From: Williamsia sp.
GTDB taxonomy: Bacteria; Actinomycetota; Actinomycetes; Mycobacteriales; Mycobacteriaceae
Direction: 5' to 3'
DNA length: 61,775 nucleotides
Assembly: GCF_016462415.1 (NCBI RefSeq)
Contig: NZ_JAEMTF010000017.1
Span: 1 to 61,775 of the forward strand
The stretch's first letter is position 1; every line of letters begins with the position of its first letter. The notes beneath the pieces were generated by a model that searched no databases, was not told where the DNA came from, and saw only the letters and a list, made by a program, of their open reading frames with translations. Below, piece by piece: positions 20,051 through 29,769 of this stretch. The position numbers and the translations under genes are program-made.

Positions 20051-21034
20051 ATGAAGGCAATCCACGTGACCGCCCACGGCGGACCCGAAGTCCTGCGCAG
20101 CGTCGAGATCGACGATCCGGCCCCGGGCCCGGGTCAACTGGCGGTGCGGGTGGGCGCGGTCGGGATCAACTTCATCGACACCTACCTGCGCTCGGGGTTG
20201 TACCCGTCGCAGACCCCGTACGTCCCGGGCTCGGAGGGCGCCGGCACCGTCATCGCGGTCGGCGAGGGCGTCGACGAGGGACGCGTCGGATCGCGGGTCG
20301 CGTGGTCGGACGCGCCGGGCAGCTACGCCGAGATCGCGCTGGTCACCGCCGCCCGGGCGGTGCCGGTGCCGGACGAGGTCGCCGACCCCGTCGCCGCCAG
20401 CGCGCTGCTGCAGGGACTGACCGCGCACTATCTGCTCGACGGGAGCGCCCACCCGCAGGGGCCGGGAGCCGACTCCCCCGGCGACACGATCCTGGTGCAC
20501 GCCGGCGCCGGCGGCGTCGGTCTCGTGCTGACCCAGATGGCCGCCGCACGCGGCATCCGGGTGATCACGACGGTGTCCACCGACGCCAAGGAGGAACTCT
20601 CGCGGGCCGCGGGGGCGTCAGAGGTGCTGCGGTACGGCGACCACGTCGCCGACACGGTGCGCGAACTCACCGACGGCACGGGTGTCGCGGTGGCCTACGA
20701 CGGGGTCGGGGCCGACACGTTCGAGCAGAGTCTGCGCAGCACCCGCGTGCGGGGCACGGTCGTGCTGTTCGGTGCCGCGAGCGGTCCGGTGCCGCCGTTC
20801 GACCTGCAACGACTCAACGGGCTCGGATCGCTGACCGTGACGCGCCCGACGCTCGCGAACTTCGTGGCCGATCCGGACGAGTTCGCCTGGCGCAGCGGCG
20901 AGGTGATGGCGGCGGTGGCGCAGGGGCGGGTCGAGGTCCGAGTGGGCAACAGCTACGCGCTGGCCGACGCCGAGCAGGCGCATCGTGACCTCGAGGCGCG
21001 CGCGACCACGGGGTCGATCGTCCTGATCCCCTGA
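20051..21034 (+). CDS. qor: NADPH:quinone oxidoreductase (zinc-independent MDR)
   Basis: A 327-residue member of the quinone oxidoreductase branch of the medium-chain dehydrogenases. It begins MKAIHVTAHGGPEVLR, has the family segment VGINFIDTYLRSGLYP, and the cofactor motif AGAGGVG in the Rossmann domain (about 158-164). The zinc-binding cysteines of alcohol dehydrogenases are absent, as expected. It should reduce quinones with NADPH. It lies between the heme A genes, as in mycobacteria (Rv1454c). A GGTGGA sequence precedes the ATG closely. Confidence 0.88.
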   Translation: MKAIHVTAHGGPEVLRSVEIDDPAPGPGQLAVRVGAVGINFIDTYLRSGLYPSQTPYVPGSEGAGTVIAVGEGVDEGRVGSRVAWSDAPGSYAEIALVTAARAVPVPDEVADPVAASALLQGLTAHYLLDGSAHPQGPGADSPGDTILVHAGAGGVGLVLTQMAAARGIRVITTVSTDAKEELSRAAGASEVLRYGDHVADTVRELTDGTGVAVAYDGVGADTFEQSLRSTRVRGTVVLFGAASGPVPPFDLQRLNGLGSLTVTRPTLANFVADPDEFAWRSGEVMAAVAQGRVEVRVGNSYALADAEQAHRDLEARATTGSIVLIP

Positions 21035-21040
21035 GGGATC
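21025..21040. terminator. Bidirectional terminator between qor and ctaB
   Basis: GATCCC (21025-21030) pairs with GGGATC (21035-21040) around a CTGA loop. The qor stop lies inside the hairpin and the ctaB stop follows 4 bases later. Confidence 0.5.
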
Positions 21041-21043
21041 GAC

Positions 21044-22030
21044 TCAGAAGAGGCTGGCGACCGTCGGCAGGTGGACGACGGAGTCGACGGCGAGGCCGCA
21101 GAAAACGATGGCCAGGTACTCGTTGGACTGCAGGAACACCTTCAGCGGGGCGATCTCGCCGCCGTTGCGGGTCGTCGCGAGCAGTTTGTGGACCGCCCGC
21201 AGGAACCACGCACCGGCACCGACGGCGACCACGGCGTAGATCCACCCGGTGGCGGCGATCAGCGCGAGCGTCGCGAGGACGGTGGCCCAGGTGTAGAACA
21301 CCATCTGCCGGGCGACCTGCACCTCGGTGGCGATCACCGGGAGCATCGGAACGCCGGCAGCCCGGTAGTCCTCCTTGTAGCGCATGGCCAGCGCCCAGGT
21401 GTGCGGCGGCGTCCAGAAGAAGATGATCAGGAACAGCACCACCGGCTGCCAGCTGATCGATCCGGTGACCGCGGCCCAGCCGACGAGGGTGGGCATACAT
21501 CCCGCGGCCCCACCCCAGACGACGTTCTGCCAGGTCCGACGCTTGAGGACCATCGTGTAGACGAGCACGTAGAACGCGATGGTGGCCATGACCAGCAGGG
21601 CGCTGAGCAGGTTGGCGAAGCTCCACAGCACCGCGAACGAGCCGGCGCCGAGGACGAGTCCGAAGATCAACGCGTTCAGACGCGACACCGCATGGCGCGC
21701 GAGCGGGCGTCGTTCGGTGCGTTTCATCTTCTGGTCGATGTCGTGGTCGATGACCATGTTGAGCGTGTTGGCACTCGCCGCACCCAGCCATCCGCCGACC
21801 AGGGTGATGGCGATCAGACCGATGTCGACCGACCCGCGGTCGGCGAGCAGCATCACCGGCACGGTGGCCACGAGCAGCAACTCGATGACGCGCGGCTTGG
21901 TCAGCGCGATGTAGGCGAGGACGGTGGTCCGCAGACGGCTCGCACCGGACGTTCCCGGCGTCTCGTCGGGGGAACGGACGGGACGGGTGGTGGCGGCTCC
22001 GTGTCCCCCACCGCTGTGCCCGATCTCCAC
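21044..22030 (-). CDS. ctaB: Protoheme IX farnesyltransferase (heme O synthase) CtaB
   Basis: A 328-residue UbiA-superfamily membrane enzyme with nine predicted helices. It adds a farnesyl group to heme B to give heme O, the substrate of CtaA. The first aspartate-rich motif is [18 protein letters not shown], and the second is [14 protein letters not shown]. The GTG at 22030 has a strong AGGAG box 6 bases upstream; an ATG at 22075 would add 15 residues without a ribosome site. The gene points toward qor and away from tkt. Confidence 0.93.
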   Translation of the reverse strand: MEIGHSGGGHGAATTRPVRSPDETPGTSGASRLRTTVLAYIALTKPRVIELLLVATVPVMLLADRGSVDIGLIAITLVGGWLGAASANTLNMVIDHDIDQKMKRTERRPLARHAVSRLNALIFGLVLGAGSFAVLWSFANLLSALLVMATIAFYVLVYTMVLKRRTWQNVVWGGAAGCMPTLVGWAAVTGSISWQPVVLFLIIFFWTPPHTWALAMRYKEDYRAAGVPMLPVIATEVQVARQMVFYTWATVLATLALIAATGWIYAVVAVGAGAWFLRAVHKLLATTRNGGEIAPLKVFLQSNEYLAIVFCGLAVDSVVHLPTVASLF

Positions 22031-22424
22031 GTGCTCTCCTGATTCCGCTGCACTCGTCGTGTCGTGTCGTCGCATGCCGTATCCCGTGGCGCTGAGCGGG
22101 ATACGGGTGTGCGGTGGTCGCGAGGTGACACCTCGTCGAGACCGTCGTCGAGAACGCCGACATCTACTACAGGGCATGGTAGACGGCGGGACCTGCCGAT
22201 CGACAATTGGATGTCTCGCGCGCCGGGAACGAACTGCGCGTATCGGATGATTTACCGATGCGCCCCGGCACCCGGCGGGCCGACTAGGGTTGGGGCCAGG
22301 AGTCGGAAGATGCGAGCTGCCGGCGATCGGGTCGAACCGTCACGATCGGCACCGGGCGCGCACCGTCGGGACACCGACCGACTCTTCCCCGCTCGATGCG
22401 ACCGACACAGGAGAATTCCCCATC
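22031..22424. other. Divergent intergenic region between ctaB and tkt
   Basis: A 394-base stretch with no convincing gene. It must hold the promoters of ctaB and of the pentose phosphate operon. Candidate -10 boxes are TAGGGT (22285-22290) toward tkt and TACCAT (minus strand, 22181-22176) toward ctaB. Small inverted repeats are TCTAC/GTAGA (22163-22183) and ATCGG/CCGAT around 22242-22260. No riboswitch that I know is recognised. Confidence 0.4.
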
Positions 22425-24524
22425 GTGGCAGTTACAGATGAGATCAAGGCCTTCACCAAGGCGTCCTACCCCGACGACTGGAGCGATCTCGACACCAGAG
22501 CCGTCGACACGGTGCGCGTCCTCGCCGCCGATGCCGTCGAGAAGTGCGGATCCGGCCACCCCGGCACCGCCATGAGCCTGGCCCCGCTCGCCTACACCCT
22601 CTTCCAGCGTGTGATGCGTCACGACCCCAACGACACCGCGTGGCTCGGTCGCGACCGCTTCATCCTGTCGTGCGGCCACTCGAGCCTCACCCTCTACATC
22701 CAGCTGTACCTCGGCGGCTTCGGACTCGAGCTGTCCGACATCGAGGCGCTGCGCACCTTCGGTTCGAAGACCCCCGGGCACCCGGAGTTCCGCCACACCC
22801 GTGGCGTCGAGATCACCACCGGTCCGCTGGGCCAGGGTCTGGCGACCGCGGTGGGCATGGCCATGGCCGCCCGTCGCGAGCGTGGACTCTTCGATCCCGA
22901 GCCCGCCATCGGCGACAGCATCTTCGACCACCACATCTACTGCGTGGCCTCCGACGGCGACATCGAGGAGGGCATCACCTCCGAGGCCTCCTCGCTGGCC
23001 GGCACGCAGCAGCTGGGCAACCTGATCCTGTTCTACGACCAGAACAACATCTCCATCGAGCACAACACCGACATCGCCCTGTCGGAGGACACCGCCGCAC
23101 GGTACGAGGCCTACGGCTGGCACGTGCAGACGGTGGAGAGCGGCGAGAACGTCAGCGGTATCGAGGACGCGGTCGCCGCAGCCAAGGCCGTGACCGACAA
23201 ACCGTCGATCATCCTGTTGCGCACCATCATCGGGTTCCCGGCACCGACGAAGATGAACACCGGCGGCGCCCACGGTGCCGCACTCGGTGACGACGAGGTC
23301 GCCGCGGTCAAGAAGATCCTGAAGTTCGACCCCGAGAAGACCTTCGAGGTCGGTGACGACGTCATCGCCCACACCCGCGAGCTGCAGGCACGCGGCCGCA
23401 GTGCGCACGAGGCATGGACCACGGAGTTCGACGCCTGGGCGGCGGCCAACCCCGAGCGCAAGGCGCTGCTCGACCGGCTCACCTCCGACGAACTGCCCGA
23501 CGGCTGGGCCGATGTCCTGCCGACCTGGAACGTCGGCGACAAGGGTGTGGCCACCCGCGCCGCCTCCGGCAAGGTGCTCAACGCGCTCGGTCCGGTGCTG
23601 CCCGAGCTGTGGGGCGGCTCGGCCGACCTGGCCGGGTCCAACAACACCACCATCGACGGCGCGCAGTCCTTCGGTCCGGAGTCGATCTCGACCGACGACT
23701 GGGACGCCCACCCCTACGGTCGGACCCTGCACTTCGGCATCCGCGAGCACGCGATGGGCGCGATCCTGTCCGGCATCGTGCTGCACGGACCCACGCGCGT
23801 CTACGGCGGCACGTTCATGCAGTTCTCCGACTACATGCGCCCCGCGGTCCGACTGGCGTCGCTGATGGACATCGACCCGATCTACGTCTGGACCCACGAC
23901 TCGATCGGGCTCGGCGAGGACGGACCGACCCACCAGCCGATCGAGCACCTCGCCGCGCTGCGGGCCATCCCGAACCTCTCGGTGGTGCGCCCCGGCGACG
24001 CCAACGAGACCGCCTACGCCTGGAAGTCGGTGATCGCCCGCTCGTCGAGCAGCGGACCCGTCGGCCTGGCGCTGACCCGTCAGGGCGTCCCCATTCTCGA
24101 GGGCACCGACGCAGAGGGTGTGTCCAAGGGCGGCTACGTCCTCGCCGACGCCTCCGACGGCGCCCCCGAGGTCGTGCTGATCGGCACCGGTTCGGAACTG
24201 CAACTCGCCGTCGAAGCACGAAAGAAGCTCGAGGAGCTGGGAATTCCGACCCGCGTCGTGTCGTTGCCCTGCTTCGAGTGGTTCTTCGACCAGGACCAGA
24301 ACTACCGGGATCAGGTCATCCCGCCGACGGTGAAGGCCCGTGTCTCGGTCGAGGCCGGCATCGCGATGCCGTGGTACCGGGTCGTCGGCGAGGCCGGCGA
24401 GATCATCTCGCTCGAGCACTTCGGCGAGTCCGCGGATTACGAGACCCTGTTCCGCGAGTACGGATTCACCGCGGACGCCGTCGTCGCGGCCGCTCAGCGC
24501 TCCATCACCACTGTGAAGGGATAG
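22425..24524 (+). CDS. tkt: Transketolase
   Basis: A 699-residue thiamine-diphosphate enzyme of the non-oxidative pentose phosphate pathway. The thiamine-binding region is [18 protein letters not shown] with YDQNN further on. Early substrate and cofactor residues lie in [15 protein letters not shown], and the pyrimidine domain carries [17 protein letters not shown]. The GTG at 22425 follows AGGAGA by 10 bases. It is the first gene of the tkt-tal-zwf-opcA-pgl operon, the standard actinobacterial arrangement. Length is normal. Confidence 0.95.
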   Translation: MAVTDEIKAFTKASYPDDWSDLDTRAVDTVRVLAADAVEKCGSGHPGTAMSLAPLAYTLFQRVMRHDPNDTAWLGRDRFILSCGHSSLTLYIQLYLGGFGLELSDIEALRTFGSKTPGHPEFRHTRGVEITTGPLGQGLATAVGMAMAARRERGLFDPEPAIGDSIFDHHIYCVASDGDIEEGITSEASSLAGTQQLGNLILFYDQNNISIEHNTDIALSEDTAARYEAYGWHVQTVESGENVSGIEDAVAAAKAVTDKPSIILLRTIIGFPAPTKMNTGGAHGAALGDDEVAAVKKILKFDPEKTFEVGDDVIAHTRELQARGRSAHEAWTTEFDAWAAANPERKALLDRLTSDELPDGWADVLPTWNVGDKGVATRAASGKVLNALGPVLPELWGGSADLAGSNNTTIDGAQSFGPESISTDDWDAHPYGRTLHFGIREHAMGAILSGIVLHGPTRVYGGTFMQFSDYMRPAVRLASLMDIDPIYVWTHDSIGLGEDGPTHQPIEHLAALRAIPNLSVVRPGDANETAYAWKSVIARSSSSGPVGLALTRQGVPILEGTDAEGVSKGGYVLADASDGAPEVVLIGTGSELQLAVEARKKLEELGIPTRVVSLPCFEWFFDQDQNYRDQVIPPTVKARVSVEAGIAMPWYRVVGEAGEIISLEHFGESADYETLFREYGFTADAVVAAAQRSITTVKG

Positions 24525-24529
24525 CCACC

Positions 24530-25651
24530 ATGGCCCAGAACGCACATCTCCAGGAACTCTCGTCCGCCGGCGTATCGGTCTGGCTCGACGATCTGTCGCG
24601 CGAACGCATCTCCTCGGGCAACCTCGCCGAGCTGATCGAGACGAAGTCCGTGGTCGGCGTGACCACGAACCCGTCGATCTTCCAGGCCGCACTGTCCGCC
24701 GGGGACAGCTACGACCCGCAGGTCCGCGAACTCGCCGCCCAGGGCGCCGACGTCGACGCCACCATCCGCACGGTCACCACCGACGACGTCCGCAACGCGT
24801 GTGACATCTTCACCCCGGTCTTCGAGGCCAGCAACGGCGTCGACGGACGCGTGTCGATCGAGGTCGACCCGCGCCTGGCCCACGACGCGGACAAGACCGC
24901 CGCCCAGGCGATCGAGCTGTGGAAGATCGTCGACCGGCCGAACCTGCTCATCAAGATCCCGGCGACCGAGGACGGTCTGCCCGCCATCGCCAAGACCCTC
25001 GCCGAGGGGATCAGCGTCAACGTGACGCTGATCTTCTCGGTCGAGCGCTACCGACTGGTGATGGGCGCCTACCTCGACGGCATCGAGGCGGCCAAGGCGG
25101 CCGGCCACGACATCTCGAAGATCCATTCGGTGGCGTCGTTCTTCGTCTCCCGCGTCGACACCGAGATCGACAAGCGGCTCGACGCCATCGGAACCCCGGA
25201 CGCCACCGCCCTCAAGGGCAAGGCCGCACTGGCGAACGCACGTCTGGCGTACGTCGCCTACCAGCAGGTGTTCGAGGTCGAGTCGCGCTTCCAGGGCCTG
25301 GTGTCCGACGGAGCGCTGCCGCAGCGTCCGCTGTGGGCCTCGACCGGCGTGAAGAACCCGGACTACTCCGACACCCTGTACGTCTCGGATCTGGTGGCGC
25401 CGAACACGGTCAACACCATGCCGGAGAAGACCATGGACGCCTTCGCCGATCACGGCACGGTCGACACCGGGTCGTTGGTGGGTCGCGGACCCGAGTCCGA
25501 GGAGATCTTCACGGCCCTGTCCGACATCGGCATCGACCTCGACGACGTGTTCATCACGCTCGAGAACGAGGGTGTCGACAAGTTCGAGGCGTCGTGGGGC
25601 GAGCTGCTCGAGGCGACGCAGAAGCAACTCGACCAAGCATCCAAGGGCTGA
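24530..25651 (+). CDS. tal: Transaldolase
   Basis: A 373-residue transaldolase, which moves a dihydroxyacetone unit between sugar phosphates. The Schiff-base lysine is Lys142 ([12 protein letters not shown]), and the N-terminal signature [10 protein letters not shown] lies at 43-52. AAGGG precedes the ATG. The stop TGA shares its last base with the zwf ATG (TGATG), so translation is coupled. Confidence 0.95.
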   Translation: MAQNAHLQELSSAGVSVWLDDLSRERISSGNLAELIETKSVVGVTTNPSIFQAALSAGDSYDPQVRELAAQGADVDATIRTVTTDDVRNACDIFTPVFEASNGVDGRVSIEVDPRLAHDADKTAAQAIELWKIVDRPNLLIKIPATEDGLPAIAKTLAEGISVNVTLIFSVERYRLVMGAYLDGIEAAKAAGHDISKIHSVASFFVSRVDTEIDKRLDAIGTPDATALKGKAALANARLAYVAYQQVFEVESRFQGLVSDGALPQRPLWASTGVKNPDYSDTLYVSDLVAPNTVNTMPEKTMDAFADHGTVDTGSLVGRGPESEEIFTALSDIGIDLDDVFITLENEGVDKFEASWGELLEATQKQLDQASKG

Positions 25652-27198
25652 TGCGCGTGACGGCCGCTGCCGACACGTCGTGGATCAACCCGCTCCGGGA
25701 CAGCCGTGACAAACGGCTGCCCCGGATCGCGGGTCCCTGCAGCCTGGTGATCTTCGGCGTCACCGGTGACCTCGCCAAGCGCAAGCTGATGCCGGCGGTG
25801 TACGACCTCGCCAACCGTGGTCTGCTCCCCCCGAGCTTCGCGCTCGTCGGGTTCGCGCGACGCGACTGGGACGACCAGGACTTCGGGCAGGTCGTCCACG
25901 ACGCGGTGCGCGAACACTCCCGGACCCCGTTCCGTGAGGACGTCTGGGAGCGGCTGGCCGAGGGTTTCCGCTTCGTCCAGGGCGCCTTCGACGACGACAA
26001 CGCGTTCGACCAGCTGCGCACCACGCTGGGCGAGCTCGACGCCGAGCGAGGCACCGACGGCAATCATGCGTTCTACCTGTCGATCCCCCCGGGTGCGTTC
26101 CCGACCGTCTGTGAGCAGCTGCAGCGTTCCGGGCTCGCGGTGCCGGGGACCGAGAGCTGGCGCCGGGTGGTCATCGAGAAGCCCTTCGGGCACGACCTGG
26201 CGAGCGCCCAGGAGCTCAACGCCGTGGTCAACGGGGTCTTCCCGGAGGACTCGGTGTTCCGCATCGATCACTACCTGGGCAAGGAAACCGTCCAGAATAT
26301 CCTCGCCCTGCGGTTCGCGAACCAGTTGTTCGACCCGTTGTGGAGTTCGCACTACGTGGACCACGTGCAGATCACCATGGCCGAGGACATCGGTCTCGGC
26401 GGTCGGGCGGGGTACTACGACGGCATCGGTGCGGCGCGCGACGTCATCCAGAACCATCTCCTGCAGTTGCTGGCCCTGGTGGCCATGGAGGAGCCGGTCT
26501 CGTTCGAGCCGCGGGAGTTGCAGGCGGAGAAGATCAAGGTCCTCTCGGCGACCCGCAACATCCTCCCCCTCGACCTCAACACCGCCCGCGGCCAGTACGG
26601 ACCCGGGTGGCAGGGCAGCCATCCGGTACCCGGGTTGGTCGAGGAGGAGGGCTTCTCCGCGGACTCCACGACCGAGACGTTCGCCGCGATCGCGGTGGAG
26701 GTCGACAGCCGTCGGTGGGCCGGGGTGCCGTTCTATCTGCGCACCGGAAAACGCCTGGGACGGCGCGTCACCGAGATCGCGCTGGTGTTCAAGAAGGCAC
26801 CGCATCTGCCGTTCGACAAGACCATGACCGAGGAGCTGGGCGAGAACGCCCTGGTGATCCGGGTCCAGCCGGACGAGGGCATCACGCTGCGGTTCGGTTC
26901 CAAGGTGCCCGGCTCGAGCATGCAGGTCCGTGACGTCAACATGGACTTCAGCTACGGCCAGGCCTTCACCGAGTCGTCTCCCGAGGCCTACGAACGACTC
27001 ATCCTCGACGTGCTGCTCGGTGAGCCCTCACTGTTCCCGGTCAACGCCGAAGTCGAATTGTCCTGGCGCATCCTCGATCCCGTGCTGCAGGCGTGGGCCG
27101 CCGAGGGCAGGCCCGACACCTACGAGTCCGGGATGTGGGGTCCGCGGTCGGCCGAGGACATGATGACCCGCGTCGGGCGGGCGTGGCGTCGACCGTGA
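25651..27198 (+). CDS. zwf: Glucose-6-phosphate dehydrogenase
   Basis: A 515-residue enzyme that oxidises glucose-6-phosphate and makes NADPH. The dinucleotide motif is GVTGDLAKRK (36-45), EKPFG lies at 176-180, and the substrate site RIDHYLGKE at 204-212 with the catalytic histidine. Start overlaps the tal stop by one base. OpcA, needed for its assembly or activity in related bacteria, is encoded next. Confidence 0.95.
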   Translation: MRVTAAADTSWINPLRDSRDKRLPRIAGPCSLVIFGVTGDLAKRKLMPAVYDLANRGLLPPSFALVGFARRDWDDQDFGQVVHDAVREHSRTPFREDVWERLAEGFRFVQGAFDDDNAFDQLRTTLGELDAERGTDGNHAFYLSIPPGAFPTVCEQLQRSGLAVPGTESWRRVVIEKPFGHDLASAQELNAVVNGVFPEDSVFRIDHYLGKETVQNILALRFANQLFDPLWSSHYVDHVQITMAEDIGLGGRAGYYDGIGAARDVIQNHLLQLLALVAMEEPVSFEPRELQAEKIKVLSATRNILPLDLNTARGQYGPGWQGSHPVPGLVEEEGFSADSTTETFAAIAVEVDSRRWAGVPFYLRTGKRLGRRVTEIALVFKKAPHLPFDKTMTEELGENALVIRVQPDEGITLRFGSKVPGSSMQVRDVNMDFSYGQAFTESSPEAYERLILDVLLGEPSLFPVNAEVELSWRILDPVLQAWAAEGRPDTYESGMWGPRSAEDMMTRVGRAWRRP

Positions 27199-27244
27199 CC
27201 GGCGCGCTCGTGAACCCTGCTCCCCCAGTCAGAGAAGGCAACCG

Positions 27245-28168
27245 ATGATCCTGGATCTGCCCGCCACGACGACCGAGAAGGTCAGCAAGAAGCTCGTCAA
27301 GATGCGCGAGTCCGGGGGCGCGGTGACGCTCGGTCGGGTGCTGACGCTGGTGGTCTGCGCCGACGAGGGTGAGCCCACCGAGGGTGCGATCGAAGCGGCC
27401 AACGAGGCGAGCCGAGAGCACCCGTGTCGGGTGATCGTGGTGTCGCTCGGCAACAGCGCGGCCGCGTCGCGTCTCGACGCCCAGATCCGGGTGGGTGGCG
27501 ACGCCGGCGCGTCCGAGGTCGTGGTGCTGCGGCTCTACGGCGAGCTCGCAGGCCACGCCGAGAGCGTGGTGGTCCCGTTCCTGCTGCCCGACACCCCCGT
27601 GGTGACCTGGTGGCCCGGCGAGGCGCCCGAGAACCCGGCGCAGGATCCTGTCGGTCGCCTGGGTACCCGCCGTATCACCGACTCGACGAGGGCCGCCGAT
27701 CCCGACGAGGCGCTCGCGCACCGGCTGGCCACCTATGCGCCCGGAGACTCCGACCTGGCGTGGGCCCAGATCACCTACTGGCGGGCGATCCTGACCGCGG
27801 CCCTCGACCGTCCCCCGTTCGAACCCGTGGACCGGGTCGTGGTGACCGGACCGGGACGGTCTCCGTCGATCGATCTGTTGGCCGGTTGGCTGCAGGCACA
27901 GCTCGGGGTGCCGACCGAGCGTCACTCGGGCAGTTTCGAGGTCCGTCTCGAGCGCACGACCGGCCCACTGGTGCTGGCCGTCGACCAGAACAACAACGCG
28001 GTGCTCAGCAACCCCGGCAAGCCCGACGGCAAGGTCGCGATGAGCGCCCGTGGGGTGCGCGACTGCATCGCCGAGGAGCTCCGTCGCCTCGATCCCGACG
28101 AGATCTATCACCTCGCCCTGCAGGGGGCGTCACGTATCACCCGACCCACCGCGGAGGCAGCCTCGTGA
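27245..28168 (+). CDS. opcA: Glucose-6-phosphate dehydrogenase assembly protein OpcA
   Basis: A 307-residue OpcA protein. It begins MILDLPATTTEKVSKKLVKMRES and has the conserved VTWWPGEAPENPAQDPVGRLGTRRITDS and WAQITYWRAILTAALD segments. OpcA is required for full Zwf activity in cyanobacteria and actinobacteria. AGAAGG lies upstream of the ATG. Its stop overlaps the pgl GTG as GTGA. Confidence 0.94.
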   Translation: MILDLPATTTEKVSKKLVKMRESGGAVTLGRVLTLVVCADEGEPTEGAIEAANEASREHPCRVIVVSLGNSAAASRLDAQIRVGGDAGASEVVVLRLYGELAGHAESVVVPFLLPDTPVVTWWPGEAPENPAQDPVGRLGTRRITDSTRAADPDEALAHRLATYAPGDSDLAWAQITYWRAILTAALDRPPFEPVDRVVVTGPGRSPSIDLLAGWLQAQLGVPTERHSGSFEVRLERTTGPLVLAVDQNNNAVLSNPGKPDGKVAMSARGVRDCIAEELRRLDPDEIYHLALQGASRITRPTAEAAS

Positions 28169-28908
28169 GCACACCGGAACCGGAGATCGTCATCGCCGAC
28201 GACGCGACCGAACTGATCGCGCAGGCGGGTCGCCGCCTCGTCGACGTCATCGTCGCGGCGCAGCGCGACCGCGGTTCGGCGTCGATCGTGCTGACCGGCG
28301 GCAGCAACGGGATCGCGATTCTCGAATGGCTTCGGGAGAACTCCGACGGCGTGGACTGGCGCGCGGTCGACGTGTACTTCGGCGACGACCGGTTCGTCCC
28401 GCGCGACGACGACGAGCGCAACTACGGCCAGGCGACCCACGCCCTGCTCGACCACGTCGACGTCGACCCCGACCGCGTGTTCGTCATGGAGCCGTCCGAC
28501 GGTCGGTTCGGTGACGACATCGACGCCGCCGCGGCCGATTACGCCCGGATACTGCATGAGCACGGTGACGGGGCGGGCAGCCCGGTCTTCGATGTGCACC
28601 TGCTCGGGATGGGCGGCGAGGGCCACATCAACTCGCTCTTCCCGCACACCGACGCCCGCGCCGAGCAGACCGCCGCGGTGGTCGCCGTCACCGACTCCCC
28701 CAAACCCCCGCCGCGTCGGATCACCCTGACCCTGCCCGCGGTCAACCGTGCCGCGCAGGTGTGGTTCCTCGTCGCCGGCGAGGACAAGGCCGATGCCGTC
28801 GCGGCCGGGGTCACCGGCGGTGACCCGGTCGAATGGCCGTGTGCGGGTGCGCACGGATCCGACGCGACGGTCTGGTTCGTCGACACGGGAGCCGCGAGCA
28901 AGTTGTGA
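28165..28908 (+). CDS. pgl: 6-phosphogluconolactonase
   Basis: A 247-residue DevB/SOL-type lactonase that hydrolyses the Zwf product. The family motifs IVLTGGSNGI (phosphate loop), VDVYFGDDRFVPRDDDERN and LLGMGGEGHINSLFPH with its catalytic histidine are present. The GTG at 28165 overlaps the opcA stop. It is the last gene of the operon and is followed by a strong hairpin at 28914-28935. Confidence 0.93.
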   Translation: MSTPEPEIVIADDATELIAQAGRRLVDVIVAAQRDRGSASIVLTGGSNGIAILEWLRENSDGVDWRAVDVYFGDDRFVPRDDDERNYGQATHALLDHVDVDPDRVFVMEPSDGRFGDDIDAAAADYARILHEHGDGAGSPVFDVHLLGMGGEGHINSLFPHTDARAEQTAAVVAVTDSPKPPPRRITLTLPAVNRAAQVWFLVAGEDKADAVAAGVTGGDPVEWPCAGAHGSDATVWFVDTGAASKL

Positions 28909-28913
28909 TGGTC

Positions 28914-28935
28914 GGTGCGGTCCTGTGACCGCACC
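28914..28935 (+). terminator. Terminator of the tkt-pgl operon
   Basis: GGTGCGGTC (28914-28922) pairs perfectly with GACCGCACC (28927-28935) around a CTGT loop, 5 bases after the pgl stop. Confidence 0.75.
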
Positions 28936-28955
28936 AACTCTGGACCCGGCATTCC

Positions 28956-28983
28956 TGTGATATCTCACAACGCCGGGTAGTAT
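28956..28983 (+). promoter_or_regulatory. Inverted repeat and -10 box upstream of a TetR gene
   Basis: TGTGA-TATC-TCACA at 28956-28969 is a 5-bp-arm inverted repeat. TAGTAT at 28978-28983 is a good -10 box. The repeat fills the -35 to spacer region, where a TetR protein would block RNA polymerase. The 4-base spacer does not fit the CRP/GlxR pattern, which needs six. Confidence 0.45.
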
Positions 28984-29153
28984 GTGCGCGGGGTCAGATC
29001 CGACTTCGGGTGGTCGGTCAGGGTCGCAACACCGCGTGGTGCCGTCATGGTGCCCGCGGGCAACCACCGGCAACGTCATGAGGACTGCGGATCCATCTTG
29101 TGCACCCATCGTCACCACCCCGTTCCCACCCCGTCGCGTCGCGGGCGTTCGGC

Positions 29154-29759
29154 ATGACCGCGCCGGAGACCTGCGCGCCGTCGCCCGACGATCACGCCCC
29201 GCGCCGACGCGCCCGTCGACTGTCCGTGGACGACTGGGTGCGCGCCGCGTTGAATCTGCTGGTCCGAGATGGCGTCGCCGCGGTACGGATCACCCGTCTC
29301 TGCGCGGAACTGCACGTCACGAAGGGCAGCTTCTACTGGCACTTCGCCGACATCACCGGGTTGATGGAGGCGGTGGCCGACCACTGGTGCGATGCGCAGA
29401 ACGACTCGATGCGTGCGCTCGTCGAACTCGGGTCGATGGCGCCACGCGAACGGCTCGAGGCGATGACGGCGTCACTCGTCGGCGACCGCTCCTGGGCGGT
29501 GGAGACCGCGATCCGGGAGTGGGCCCGCACGAACGTGATCGTGGCCGACACCGTCCGGCGGCTCGATCGGCTGGTGTTCTCGGTCGTACAGGAAGCGCTC
29601 CTGGAGTTGGGGTTCGAGCCCGCCGAGGCACGGATGCGTGCCGGTGCCCTCGTGTACGCCTGCATCGGGTTCCTGCACGCACGCGACAGCCTCGACAGCC
29701 TCACCCCGGACGAGATCCGCTCGACCCTCCGGGTCATCACCGTGCGCCCGGACGCCTGA
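29154..29759 (+). CDS. TetR-family transcriptional regulator
   Basis: A 201-residue TetR protein with an N-terminal helix-turn-helix (about 23-69: VDDWVRAALNLLVRDGVAAVRITRLCAELHVTKGSFYWHF). The C-terminal ligand domain is not assigned to a subfamily. The ATG at 29154 is chosen; a GTG at 29100 would add 18 proline- and serine-rich residues, and neither start has a clear ribosome site. It lies between the pentose phosphate operon and ppc but is separated by terminators on both sides, so a role in either is only a guess. Confidence 0.82.
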   Translation: MTAPETCAPSPDDHAPRRRARRLSVDDWVRAALNLLVRDGVAAVRITRLCAELHVTKGSFYWHFADITGLMEAVADHWCDAQNDSMRALVELGSMAPRERLEAMTASLVGDRSWAVETAIREWARTNVIVADTVRRLDRLVFSVVQEALLELGFEPAEARMRAGALVYACIGFLHARDSLDSLTPDEIRSTLRVITVRPDA

Positions 29760-29766
29760 CGTCCGG
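29748..29766. terminator. Bidirectional terminator between TetR gene and ppc
   Basis: CCGGACG (29748-29754) pairs with CGTCCGG (29760-29766) around a 5-base loop that holds the TetR stop codon. The ppc stop lies 4 bases beyond. Confidence 0.6.
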
Positions 29767-29769
29767 CGA

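Noticed and set aside
22284-24692. An 802-residue open frame on the minus strand
   Set aside because: Exactly mirrors transketolase, whose motifs are clear on the plus strand.
24919-25650. A long upstream extension of zwf
   Set aside because: It overlaps tal in another frame and is arginine-rich; the ATG at 25651 gives the normal Zwf N-terminus and a TGATG joint with tal.
28956-28969. CRP/GlxR binding site
   Set aside because: The arms TGTGA/TCACA fit, but the spacer is 4 bases and the family needs 6.
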